A stretch of 21,138 bases of DNA from Eggerthellaceae bacterium (GTDB lineage: Bacteria; Actinomycetota; Coriobacteriia; Coriobacteriales; Eggerthellaceae). Below the pieces are notes generated by a model, which was given only the letters and a program-made list of their open reading frames with translations, was not told the DNA's origin and made no database searches. Shown piece by piece: positions 14,584-21,138 of this stretch; positions within the stretch are counted from its first letter, which is position 1; every line of letters starts with the position of its first letter. The stretch covers positions 1 through 21,138 of the forward strand of contig JAFXIM010000211.1 in NCBI GenBank assembly GCA_017533165.1, read 5' to 3'. The translations under genes and the position numbers were made by a program.

Positions 14584-14908
14584 CCCGTGGCCGTCATTGC
14601 CAATCGCACACCAGGCATGTAGTTCGATAGTCTCACTTTTCAAAATCGCCAATTTCTGGCTATTTTATTGAGTCGTGAGCCGCTTCGATAAACCACACCT
14701 AACGCTCTATGTCCAACAACAAGCTTCTGACCTGCGGAAACACCTAAATCATACGAATCGACCCTCACAGATAGGCTAAATACGCGCTCACGAAACGCAA
14801 TTTCATCCATGAATTGATTCACAGCTCGAAAAGTTATCCAAAAAAGGGCTGTTTCGCGAAGTGCGCACCCGCAAACCCGACAATGGTCGCATTGTTCCGA
14901 CGGTCGCA
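14584..14908. other. Gene-free 325-bp stretch between OPT and LysR genes
   Basis: This stretch is more AT-rich than its surroundings and holds no reading frame with a ribosome site. It contains a probable OPT terminator near its left end (14642-14666) and a hairpin at its right end, ACAATG (14880-14885) with CATTGT (14890-14895), suited to end the leftward LysR transcript. GGTCGCATT is repeated directly at 14885-14893 and 14902-14910. Between about 14670 and 14870 I see nothing identifiable. Confidence 0.5.
14642..14666. terminator. Probable terminator of the OPT gene
   Basis: AAAATCGCCA (14642-14651), loop ATTTC, TGGCTATTTT (14657-14666): ten pairs with one mismatch, A-run on the left and T-run on the right, 59 bases after the OPT stop. 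Confidence 0.6.
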
Positions 14909-15868
14909 TTAATCCAGTGGATACTCTTTGAAATATTCTTCGCAGTTTTTCCTCAAGAACCCGGCGAGCAGCTGCGTGGACCGTTGCGCCTGCGTGGAAA
15001 GCGCCGCCTTCTTCGGAAGGACGAAGCCCACGCTGCACGTGGCGTCCGAAGTGACGAAGGGCGTGAAACCCAAACCCGCTACCGAATCCGACCCGAATCT
15101 CTTCGCCAGGAAATAGCTGAACGAGTCGAATATCGCTATGGCGCTCTCCGAGGACTTAACGTACTCGAGGAGCATCTTCGAGCTTGTGGTGCCCATCCTG
15201 ATGTCCTGCAGCGGGCAATCGCGAAACAGCCATTCCGTGTAGTACGACATCTCGCGAAAAGTGTTGACGGCAATGGGCCGATCCGCCACTTCGGAGCAGC
15301 TGATGAGGTCCCTGCCGGCAAACTCGGAATCCTCCTTCCAAAGGATTCCAAACTGCGTCTTCAGCGTTGGGACATATTGAACGTCCGGATTATCGAGGAT
15401 CTTCTGCATAGAGTACGGATGGACGTCCAGATACACGAGGTCGCTTCCATCTGACGAAACCGCGCGCCTCATAAGCCTTTCGAAGGGCTCCTCGACGTAG
15501 AAAGAGCCTTGGGACAACATCTTCACGTAATCGGGATCCATAGCCGCGATCTGCGCAGAGTAATAGCTCACGTACACCTTGATCCTGTTCTCGGAAGATG
15601 ATCCATCTCCGCCGAAGGAGCGCAATTCGTCCATCATCGAGTCTTGCAGGGCAAGCATCTTCTTCGCGTAGCTGAGAAAGACCTTTCCCCTCTCAGTAAG
15701 GCGCACTCCCCTTCCGCTACGCTCCAACAGAACGGCACCGAGCTCTTCCTCAAGCGCCCCGATGGCTCGGCTCAGTCCCTGCTGCGAGATCCCCAGGTTT
15801 CTCGAAGCGGCGTAAAACGAGCCCGCATTCGCCAACTCGATGAAATAGCCAAACGCCTTGAGCCTCAT
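14909..15868 (-). CDS. LysR family transcriptional regulator
   Basis: A 319-residue LTTR. Residues 1-60 form the HTH_1 domain (MRLKAFGYFIELANAGSF, then YAASRNLGISQQGLSRAIGALEEELG, then a wing LLERSGRGVRLTERG). A linker helix near 65-85 follows, then the two-lobed effector-binding domain from about 95 to 300 (IKVYVSYYSAQIAAMDPDY; FGILWKEDSEFAGRDLISCSEV; FTPFVTSDATCSVGFVLPKK). AGGGGG lies five bases before the ATG. It is divergent from the second molybdopterin enzyme gene with a 279-bp shared region containing a 23-bp dyad, the classic LTTR arrangement for an activator of the divergent operon responding to its substrate. The effector cannot be named. Confidence 0.9.
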   Translation of the reverse strand: MRLKAFGYFIELANAGSFYAASRNLGISQQGLSRAIGALEEELGAVLLERSGRGVRLTERGKVFLSYAKKMLALQDSMMDELRSFGGDGSSSENRIKVYVSYYSAQIAAMDPDYVKMLSQGSFYVEEPFERLMRRAVSSDGSDLVYLDVHPYSMQKILDNPDVQYVPTLKTQFGILWKEDSEFAGRDLISCSEVADRPIAVNTFREMSYYTEWLFRDCPLQDIRMGTTSSKMLLEYVKSSESAIAIFDSFSYFLAKRFGSDSVAGLGFTPFVTSDATCSVGFVLPKKAALSTQAQRSTQLLAGFLRKNCEEYFKEYPLD

Positions 15869-15973
15869 GTGAACCCCCTGTTGCGACGCCCTTGCGACAT
15901 GTGCGCCACGCTGCCTTCAGCATGCGCGAAGTCGTTTCCCGTAGAGATGAACCGCGCTTTTCGCCAGCATACC

Positions 15974-15996
15974 ATAGACAACAAAATGTTGTATAT
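15974..15996. promoter_or_regulatory. Dyad operator, candidate LysR binding site
   Basis: ATA-g-ACAACA-AAA-TGTTGT-a-TAT is a 23-bp dyad: arms ACAACA (15978-15983) and TGTTGT (15987-15992) are perfect and the flanking ATA/TAT also match. A direct repeat CCATAGA occurs at 15972-15978 and 15997-16003, on its two sides. The right copy leads into TAGAAT (16000-16005), a plausible -10 for the molybdopterin gene, so the dyad covers its -35 region, where LTTR activators bind. Confidence 0.55.
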
Positions 15997-16060
15997 CCAT
16001 AGAATGTTTGCTCAGTTCTCTTTGATGCATTCAGTCTCTAAAATCACTTCGCAAGAGGGC

Positions 16061-16095
16061 GCTCGATCAGGACCAACGCCACGACCCGATCGAGC
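16061..16095 (+). repeat. Leader hairpin before the second molybdopterin gene
   Basis: GCTCGATC (16061-16068) and GATCGAGC (16088-16095) flank 19 bases within the probable 5' leader, about 50 bases before the start codon. It could stabilise the transcript or affect translation; no T-run follows. Confidence 0.45.
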
Positions 16096-16147
16096 CAGCC
16101 CATCGGCAACGCAAGCTTATCGGAAGCGAAGCAAAAGGAGGAATGCC

Positions 16148-18535
16148 ATGCTCAAAGAAGGCGAGTCTTTCGTCTACACCGCGTGTCCCGGCTGGGGTGA
16201 CCACGACTACTGCGCGTTGAAGACAATCGTAAAAGATGGCAAGATCGTTCGCATGGAAGCCGTTGACTACATGGGCCCCGAGGCAATCGACGGTCACATT
16301 TGCCAGAAGGGATGCCTGGCCGGCCGCCAGCCCTACGATCCCAAGCGCCTTAAGAAGCCGCTGAAGCGCATCGGCGAGCGCGGCGAAGGCAAGTGGGAGG
16401 AGATCTCCTGGGATCAGGCGCTTGACGAAATCGGCGCGAAGCTGTGCGAGCTGCGCGACAAGTACGGCGCAGAATCCGTTGCCATGTGGAACCTGCGCGC
16501 CGGCGTTCCGCCTGCCTACGGCATGGAGACGCTCATGCCCGAGCGCTTCGGCAACGCATTCGGCGTTACGAACCCGATGGAGTCCATCGGTCTGGACAAT
16601 GGCCCGTTCTATGCCGAGTTCTACCACGTAGGCACCACCGCCAACCACGTCCTCATCGACCCGAAGGTCATCGTTGATTCCGACCTGATCTACGTTTGGG
16701 GCTGCAACCCCATCGAGAACCAGATGCGCTGCGCCCAGAATCTCGTTCGCGCCCGCGAGAACGGTGCGAAGATCATCGACATCGGCCTCATCTTCGACGG
16801 CACCGCTGGTTTCGCAGAGGAGTTCATCGGCATCAAGCCCTCCACCGACGGCGATTTGGCCATGGGCATGATCAACTACATCCTGCAAAACGACCTTCAG
16901 GACAACGCTTACCTCATCAACCGCTCCGTAGCCGCCTACATGGTGCGCGACGACGACGGCATGCTCGCTCGCGACGTCGATGGCAACTACATCGTCTTCG
17001 ACAAGGACGCCGACGCCTTCGCGGCCGTTGCCCCCAAGGGCGGTCAGCTGCCCGGCACCAATCTGGCGCTCGAGGGCCACTACGAGTGGGAGGGCATCGC
17101 CCTTACCCCCGTGCTTCAGCTGCTCAAGGACCGGGCTGCCGCTTACACGTTGGAGAGAACCTCCGAGGTAACCGGCCTTCCCGTCCATGTCATCGAGAAG
17201 CTCGCTTACGACTGGGCTACTGTTGAGAAGGCCTTCATCCTGAGCGGTTACGGCCTGCGCTATCGCAACACCAACGAGACCTACCGCTTGTTTATGCTGC
17301 TCGGCATCCTTACCGGCAAGTACGGCCGCCAGGGCGCTGGCGTCATCGAGGGCCTGCAGCTTCAGGGCTGGCCGCTGTCCTTCAACGAGCGCGGCATCTC
17401 TCTTCCCGACGGCACCGTTGAGTCCGCAAAGTCCAAACCGGTTCGCATGCACCAGTGGTTTGCCGAAGCCGAAGCCCCCGGCAGCCCCTACAAGGCCCTG
17501 CTCGTTGCAGGCGGCAACCCCGTCCACCAGCAGCCCGACCGCAAGCGCTGGCTTGACATCGTCAACCAGATGGAACTCGTCGTCGACTACGACGTATGGA
17601 TGACCGACACCGGTGAGATCGCCGACTACGTACTGCCCGACTGCATGTCCTTCGAGCGCGAGGACATCATCAGCGGCGCTTGCTACGGCCACATCATCCT
17701 CCAGGAGCCGGCTATCACCCCGCCCGAAGGCGTTGACCCACGCGATCCGGTGTTCTACTGGTCCGAGCTCGCCAAGCGCGTCGGCTTGGGCGACTACTTC
17801 CAAAAGAGCGTTGGGGAGTGGATCGACGTCATGCTCGACACCCAGTATCCGCTTATCGCAGGCGTTCAGCCGAAGGTGACCTACGAGCGCCTGAAAGAAG
17901 AGAAGATCATTCGCGGCGCTTGCCCACCCATCCCGTGGAACCCGTGGATGAACCCCGCCGAGGTGTTCCCGAACGCAACCGGTCGTTTCGAGATCTACGC
18001 CGAGCGCCTGAAGGACTTCGACCTCGCCCTTCCCAAGCCCCTCGAAACCAACTACCTGGGCAAGGACGAGAAGCACACCTTCCAGCTGTTCACCGGCCGT
18101 CAGCGCTTCTTCATGCAGTCAAGCTTCACCGACGACCCCATCACCGTGGAGCTTTCCGGCGGCACGCCCTCCACGCGCATCAATCCGAAGGACGCCGTTG
18201 CGCTGGGCCTGAAGTACGGCGACATGGTTGAGGTCTACAACGACCGCGGCCACGTAATCACCCGCTTGGAGATCGACGAATGCGTACCTGCCGGAACGGT
18301 TCACGTATGGTTCGGCTGGCGCGCTCGCCACTTCGAAGAGGGCACCTACGCCGAGATGGTCCACCAGTGCCCCAACTACGATTCCACGGGTGCCGTCGAG
18401 GACAAGTGGTGGAACGACTGGATCGACTGCGGCCACATCGGCAACGGCTTCATCGAAGCGATGTCCACGCTTCAGGGCAGCACCGACTGCTACTGGGATT
18501 CCGTCTGCAGCATCCGCAAGTACGAGAGCGCATAG
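16148..18535 (+). CDS. Molybdopterin-dependent oxidoreductase, second type
   Basis: A 795-residue member of the DMSO reductase superfamily. The N-terminal iron-sulfur site is unusual: Cys13, Cys22 (followed by ALKTIVKDGKI, aligning with the normal third ligand) and Cys52 in ICQKG are present, but no Cys occupies the normal second-ligand place, where Asp18 and His19 stand. Cofactor-binding blocks are clear: LIYVWGCNPIENQ, IKPSTDGDLAMGMINYIL, LLGILTGKYGRQGAGVIEG, and the C-terminal STRINPKDAVALGLKYGDMVEVYNDRG. At the Mo-ligand region (NPMESIGLDNGPF, residues 142-154) neither the GDxS nor a Cys motif is visible. There is no Tat signal, so it should be cytoplasmic. AAAGGAGG precedes the ATG by six bases, which fixes the start although the frame stays open far upstream. 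It is followed by a ferredoxin gene 14 bases on. Substrate unknown; dehydroxylase-type activity is possible. Confidence 0.88.
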   Translation: MLKEGESFVYTACPGWGDHDYCALKTIVKDGKIVRMEAVDYMGPEAIDGHICQKGCLAGRQPYDPKRLKKPLKRIGERGEGKWEEISWDQALDEIGAKLCELRDKYGAESVAMWNLRAGVPPAYGMETLMPERFGNAFGVTNPMESIGLDNGPFYAEFYHVGTTANHVLIDPKVIVDSDLIYVWGCNPIENQMRCAQNLVRARENGAKIIDIGLIFDGTAGFAEEFIGIKPSTDGDLAMGMINYILQNDLQDNAYLINRSVAAYMVRDDDGMLARDVDGNYIVFDKDADAFAAVAPKGGQLPGTNLALEGHYEWEGIALTPVLQLLKDRAAAYTLERTSEVTGLPVHVIEKLAYDWATVEKAFILSGYGLRYRNTNETYRLFMLLGILTGKYGRQGAGVIEGLQLQGWPLSFNERGISLPDGTVESAKSKPVRMHQWFAEAEAPGSPYKALLVAGGNPVHQQPDRKRWLDIVNQMELVVDYDVWMTDTGEIADYVLPDCMSFEREDIISGACYGHIILQEPAITPPEGVDPRDPVFYWSELAKRVGLGDYFQKSVGEWIDVMLDTQYPLIAGVQPKVTYERLKEEKIIRGACPPIPWNPWMNPAEVFPNATGRFEIYAERLKDFDLALPKPLETNYLGKDEKHTFQLFTGRQRFFMQSSFTDDPITVELSGGTPSTRINPKDAVALGLKYGDMVEVYNDRGHVITRLEIDECVPAGTVHVWFGWRARHFEEGTYAEMVHQCPNYDSTGAVEDKWWNDWIDCGHIGNGFIEAMSTLQGSTDCYWDSVCSIRKYESA

Positions 18536-18549
18536 GAAGGAGAGAAACC

Positions 18550-18963
18550 ATGGCAAAGAAAACTTTGATCGACCTTCAGCGCTGCATCGGCTGCTGGACT
18601 TGCTCCATGGCATGCAAGGTGGGAAACAACCTGGCGGACGACGACTACCGCATCACCGTCCGCACCAACGGATCTGGCGCCGGCATCGACCGTCCGCAGG
18701 GCATTTACCCGAACCTGCGCATGAACTGGCAGCCCATCTACCAGAAGAGCTGCGACATGTGCGCGAGGGAAATCGCTCAGGGCTATCCGCAGTACTGCGT
18801 GTCCTACTGCCCCACCAAGGCTATCGCCTGGGGCGACGATCAGGATCCCGAGTCTGCTTACAGCGTTGAGCTCAAGCGCTGCCTCGACAGCCACTTCCAC
18901 CTCTTCGAGCTGCCCGCTCGCGAGGGTACTCGCGCGAACGTGACCTACGCTGTCCGCGAGTAA
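18550..18963 (+). CDS. Two-cluster 4Fe-4S ferredoxin partner subunit
   Basis: A 137-residue dicluster ferredoxin, half the size of DmsB. Cluster motif one is Cys12-15-18-22 (RCIGCWTCSMACK); the second is Cys68-71 with Cys83-87 (CDMC and CVSYCPTKAI), with an 11-residue insert between the pairs. By analogy with dicluster ferredoxins Cys22 and Cys87 would cross over, giving two 4Fe-4S clusters. It corresponds to the first and last cluster motifs of the four-cluster type, the middle two being absent. GGAAGGAG lies seven bases before the ATG, and the gene follows the molybdopterin subunit by 14 bases; together they should form a soluble heterodimer. The physiological electron donor is not encoded nearby. 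Confidence 0.88.
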   Translation: MAKKTLIDLQRCIGCWTCSMACKVGNNLADDDYRITVRTNGSGAGIDRPQGIYPNLRMNWQPIYQKSCDMCAREIAQGYPQYCVSYCPTKAIAWGDDQDPESAYSVELKRCLDSHFHLFELPAREGTRANVTYAVRE

Positions 18964-18975
18964 TACGCACTAGCT

Positions 18976-19017
18976 GGTTTCCCTGGGCGAGGTGCTCAAT
19001 CCGCACCCAGGGAAACC
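18976..19017 (+). repeat. Perfect 12-bp hairpin after the ferredoxin gene
   Basis: GGTTTCCCTGGG (18976-18987) pairs exactly with CCCAGGGAAACC (19006-19017), 12 bases after the stop. The lack of a T-run and the presence of a strong terminator at 19129 suggest protection of the mRNA 3' end or a rho-type site rather than termination by itself. Confidence 0.6.
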
Positions 19018-19030
19018 GCAGGCCAAGGCG

Positions 19031-19130
19031 GCATCGTGGGCCCAGCCGAACATCTGCGGCGCAAATCCGCATCGTGGGCCTAGCCGAACACCTGCCACGC
19101 GAGTCCGCATCATGGGCCTAGCCACCACAG
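19031..19130. repeat. Tandem 38-bp repeat, about 2.6 copies
   Basis: Units start at 19031, 19069 and 19107. The first two are 38 bases long; the third stops after about 24. Each opens GCATCRTGGGCCYAGCC; the middle of units one and two reads GAACAYCTGC. Differences are a few scattered substitutions. No gene is encoded. The array ends at the terminator. Confidence 0.75.
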
Positions 19131-19163
19131 CGCCCCGTCGAAAACTATCGACGGGGCGCTTTT
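19129..19163 (+). terminator. Strong terminator of the second molybdopterin operon
   Basis: AGCGCCCCGTCGA (19129-19141), loop AAACTA, TCGACGGGGCGCT (19148-19160), then TTT: 13 perfect pairs followed by a T-run. The convergent DUF3825 gene ends 79 bases further right. Confidence 0.88.
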
Positions 19164-19241
19164 GCATCCAAATCAAAGATCACCCAGCCAGACAAAGACA
19201 GCTCTACGTGCAGCTCTTTGGCCAGCTGTTTGAAGAGCCTC

Positions 19242-20042
19242 CTAATTGCCGGCAAGCGAAGCGTTGAGCTCGGGGTGTATCCAGGCAACCTCAGGTCGCG
19301 CGATAAGGCGCGCGTTGTTGTATGCCATCTCAATGGTCAGGCACGTACGAGCTGAGTAGTATCCGTCTTCGCGTTGAATAGCCAATGCGAGTTCCGGCTC
19401 ATTGCCCGTCAGGCAAAGCGGAAGCAACAGTTGAATGCGTCCGTTAAAGTATTGGGGAACCGCCAGCATATAATTCGCCGCAGCACGACGACCCGCCTCA
19501 ATTACCGCTCCCTCGAATACGCGATGAAGCAGCATGCTGTTCTCGGGACCGCGCAGCACCTCTGGCACGCGAGCCAAATTATTCTCATCCCCTAGGATGT
19601 GGTCGATATTTACGCGAATCTTGTAACGATAGTCGTAAACGAGCTCGGAAGGATCATCCGAAAAGCGCACGCGCTGCGGCAGCTCGTCGATGTCGCGCAA
19701 AGCGGGATCGCTAGTCTTGAAGAAGCCCTTGAGGAACCATGCCTGTGCTGCATCTTCGCGCGTGTTGGGAACAAACAACGCATAGATGCTCTCGTAGCGA
19801 TCGGTATAGAGGCCCGTGTCGAAGCAGGCCGCATCCTGGCTTATGCGAAGGTAAGGGTTAGGTTCCCCCACGTGCTCGAACTTCCCATGCAAAGACGCAA
19901 TTCGGCCGTAGAGGTGCTTTAGATAGTTCACCAGAATTTTGTTGTCAGGGCCCCAATCCTCAGCAGCCGCGGTGCTCGCAAGAACGCCGTAATTGGACAT
20001 ATGGCAAAAGGCGAAATCAAGCAGTTTGTCAGGAATGGGCAC
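19242..20042 (-). CDS. DUF3825 domain protein
   Basis: A 266-residue protein filled by one DUF3825 domain. Recognisable landmarks: LLDFAFCHMSNYGVL and ILVNYLKHLYGRI near the N-terminus, CFDTGLYTDRYESIYALFVPN near 73-93, VYDYRYKIRVNIDHIL near 134-149, ANYMLAVPQYFNGRIQLLLPLCL near 189-211, and the closing LTIEMAYNNARLIARPEVAW. The domain has no assigned biochemical function that I know of; some relatives occur with RNA- or defence-related domains. The start is GTG at 20042 with GAGGAG five bases before it. It lies 104 bases after a DUF262 gene in the same direction, so the two may form an operon, possibly a defence or nucleotide-sensing pair (inference). No transmembrane segment or signal peptide. 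Confidence 0.8.
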   Translation of the reverse strand: MPIPDKLLDFAFCHMSNYGVLASTAAAEDWGPDNKILVNYLKHLYGRIASLHGKFEHVGEPNPYLRISQDAACFDTGLYTDRYESIYALFVPNTREDAAQAWFLKGFFKTSDPALRDIDELPQRVRFSDDPSELVYDYRYKIRVNIDHILGDENNLARVPEVLRGPENSMLLHRVFEGAVIEAGRRAAANYMLAVPQYFNGRIQLLLPLCLTGNEPELALAIQREDGYYSARTCLTIEMAYNNARLIARPEVAWIHPELNASLAGN

Positions 20043-20079
20043 GATTACTCCTCTGTTCTAGGCTAGACGACAACGCTCA

Positions 20080-20103
20080 TTGAACCAGGCCCCTTGAACC
20101 AGG
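20080..20103. repeat. Direct repeat in the DUF262-DUF3825 gap
   Basis: TTGAACCAGG occurs at 20080-20089 and 20094-20103 with a 14-base period. Outer arms CAACG (20071-20075) and CGTTG (20112-20116) could pair around it. The 104-base gap thus looks structured, perhaps to adjust expression of the second gene. Confidence 0.45.
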
Positions 20104-20146
20104 GCGATGCTCGTTGTTCAGCACGATTATGATGGATATGCCCGCT

Positions 20147-21138
20147 CTAGTCACCGAAAAGCTTCTTTTCGGAGATGATACCCTCCACTTTCGCCACTCC
20201 ATAGGTGTTGTGCGAAGCCGCAATCTGCGCGCCCGTCGACTGCGTACGCACGACAAAGCTCTCGCAGAAGCCCTTCAAGCCCATCAAAAGCTCCTCAAGC
20301 GAACCCGCATGCTCGCTTTCCACATAGGCCTTGAAGGATGCGTAAACGTCATCAGATCCGCACGATCCCGTCCTCGGCGCCTTGATCGCAACCCAGGCAC
20401 GAAGCGCTGCCGCAAACTGCGTGGAGTCAAGATCGCCCGCGAACAAAGCCTCGATGGGCGCCCAATAGCGCTCGTACAGTCGAGCCTGCTCCTCAAGCCC
20501 CACATTGGCCAACAACAAATTGCGAACGAGGTCGGCGGTCGTAAGCGGCCTGCCCTTGGAGTTGAGGCTCTCAAACACAAGCTGAGGCCTGTCATCCTCC
20601 TCCATCTCTGCAGAAATGACAGTCAGCAAGCTCAAGCCTCGCCACAATGCTTCAACATCAAGCGATGCGCCCATGCGGTCTCTGAGCATCTGGTAGTTTG
20701 CGAGAACGTTTTTCGACAGCTCGTCTTCGCAGGGCAGTTCCGCTCCGTACACCACGGCACTCATGGTTTCGCGATCAAAGCGCGAGAGAACGAGCTTACA
20801 AGTGGAGAAGGTGAGCGCGTCGCCTGCTGCGGGCGTTGCGGATGCGCCACCTGCCGCGCCTGCTGCGGGCGCCTCGAGGTAGCGACGTGACAGCTCCTCC
20901 GGCCCCATGCCCGACAGGCGCTTACCTTCTCCAGCCAAATAGTCGCGAAGGGCCGCGATCATGAGGGACACCGTGGCTAAGCGCTGCTGACCATCAACCA
21001 CATCTACGCGCCGAACGCCTGGCTCCACGGCAGGGCAGTCGATCGAGCTCGCGAGGGAAGCGCCTCGCTCTGCTGCGGGACTACCCGTGGCGTCAGTGCG
21101 AGAGGCGGCGCAGATGCAGCCCTGCTCCACGCTGTACA
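20147..21138 (-). CDS. DUF262 (GmrS-like) protein without nuclease domain, 5' end outside the window
   Basis: At least 330 residues of a DUF262 domain. The hallmark VVDGQQRLATVSLMIAAL is present about 45 residues from the window edge; in GmrSD, BrxU and SspE-type proteins this DGQQR motif belongs to the NTP-binding or hydrolysing centre. Further family blocks are KLVLSRFDRETM, LVFESLNSKGRPLTTADLVRNLLL and YERYWAPIEALF. The frame is open through the right edge; the GTG at 21130 has no ribosome site, so the true start lies outside. The protein ends soon after the helical DUF262 part (EKKLFGD); the HNH-type DUF1524 domain that normally follows is missing, and the next gene is DUF3825 instead. 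An Ala/Gly-rich insert (EAPAAGAAGGASATPAAG) interrupts the region after DGQQR. An 8-bp hairpin (20154-20172) overlaps the last codons. Confidence 0.8.
   Translation of the reverse strand, partial: YSVEQGCICAASRTDATGSPAAERGASLASSIDCPAVEPGVRRVDVVDGQQRLATVSLMIAALRDYLAGEGKRLSGMGPEELSRRYLEAPAAGAAGGASATPAAGDALTFSTCKLVLSRFDRETMSAVVYGAELPCEDELSKNVLANYQMLRDRMGASLDVEALWRGLSLLTVISAEMEEDDRPQLVFESLNSKGRPLTTADLVRNLLLANVGLEEQARLYERYWAPIEALFAGDLDSTQFAAALRAWVAIKAPRTGSCGSDDVYASFKAYVESEHAGSLEELLMGLKGFCESFVVRTQSTGAQIAASHNTYGVAKVEGIISEKKLFGD

Noticed and set aside
15644..16147. An N-terminal extension of 168 residues on the second Mo enzyme
   Set aside because: The frame happens to be open across the divergent promoter region and into the LysR gene; a perfect ribosome site fixes the start at 16148.
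16067..18076. A 669-codon open frame on the minus strand opposite the second Mo enzyme
   Set aside because: Antisense shadow with low-complexity Val/Ala/Asp-rich translation and no start signal; the plus strand gene is unambiguous.
18280..18549. A ferredoxin reading frame extended upstream by 90 codons
   Set aside because: The extension overlaps the Mo enzyme gene out of frame and is Arg-rich nonsense; GGAAGGAG before 18550 marks the true start.
19031..19130. CRISPR array
   Set aside because: Units are directly abutting with no spacers of independent sequence and only 2.6 copies; no cas genes are present.

Overview
The window reads like a chromosomal segment of an anaerobic, high-GC gut actinobacterium of the Coriobacteriia, most likely Eggerthellaceae (Eggerthella/Gordonibacter/Adlercreutzia/Slackia type). 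The reasons are the base composition, the strong GGAGG-type ribosome binding sites, and two unrelated operons for soluble molybdopterin oxidoreductases with partner iron-sulfur proteins, which this family carries in large numbers. The genus is an inference; no rRNA or tRNA gene is present to settle it.

Layout. 1-223 (-): 5' part of gatC, cut by the window edge. 499-1941 (-): MATE efflux pump. 2233-4258 (+): a two-gene sulfur operon, a single-domain rhodanese followed one base later by a CoA-disulfide/persulfide reductase with its own C-terminal rhodanese; a perfect palindrome overlaps its promoter and a 26-bp hairpin ends it. 4405-9661 (-): an operon-like run of a DMSO-reductase-family catalytic subunit, a four-cluster ferredoxin, a glyoxalase-fold (VOC) protein and, after a 262-bp gap, an MFS transporter. 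9937-11106 (+): a divergent gene for a Fic-fold protein whose catalytic motif is destroyed but which carries a C-terminal winged helix; I propose it regulates the operon. 11316-11549 (-): a 77-residue protein with a possible HTH. 11784-12665 (+): HSL-type esterase. 12832-14583 (+): OPT-family transporter with an odd repeated linker. 14909-15868 (-): LysR regulator, divergent from 16148-18963 (+), a second molybdopterin enzyme plus a two-cluster ferredoxin, with a 23-bp dyad in the shared promoter region. 19242-20042 (-): DUF3825 protein, preceded by 20147-21138 (-), a DUF262 (GmrS-type) protein lacking the usual C-terminal nuclease domain and cut by the window edge.

How the parts may work together. 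Neither molybdenum enzyme shows a Tat signal and neither has a membrane anchor gene, so both probably act on substrates in the cytoplasm. The MFS carrier beside the first could import its substrate or export its product, and the VOC protein may act on the same compound. Each enzyme has its own divergent regulator (degenerate Fic; LysR), which fits substrate-induced reduction or dehydroxylation of specific small molecules. The substrates cannot be read from the sequence.

The most novel items are the catalytically dead Fic-winged-helix protein as a candidate regulator, the non-canonical iron-sulfur ligands in both molybdenum systems (Asp for Cys in one ferredoxin; no second N-terminal Cys in the second catalytic subunit), and the DUF262-DUF3825 pair.
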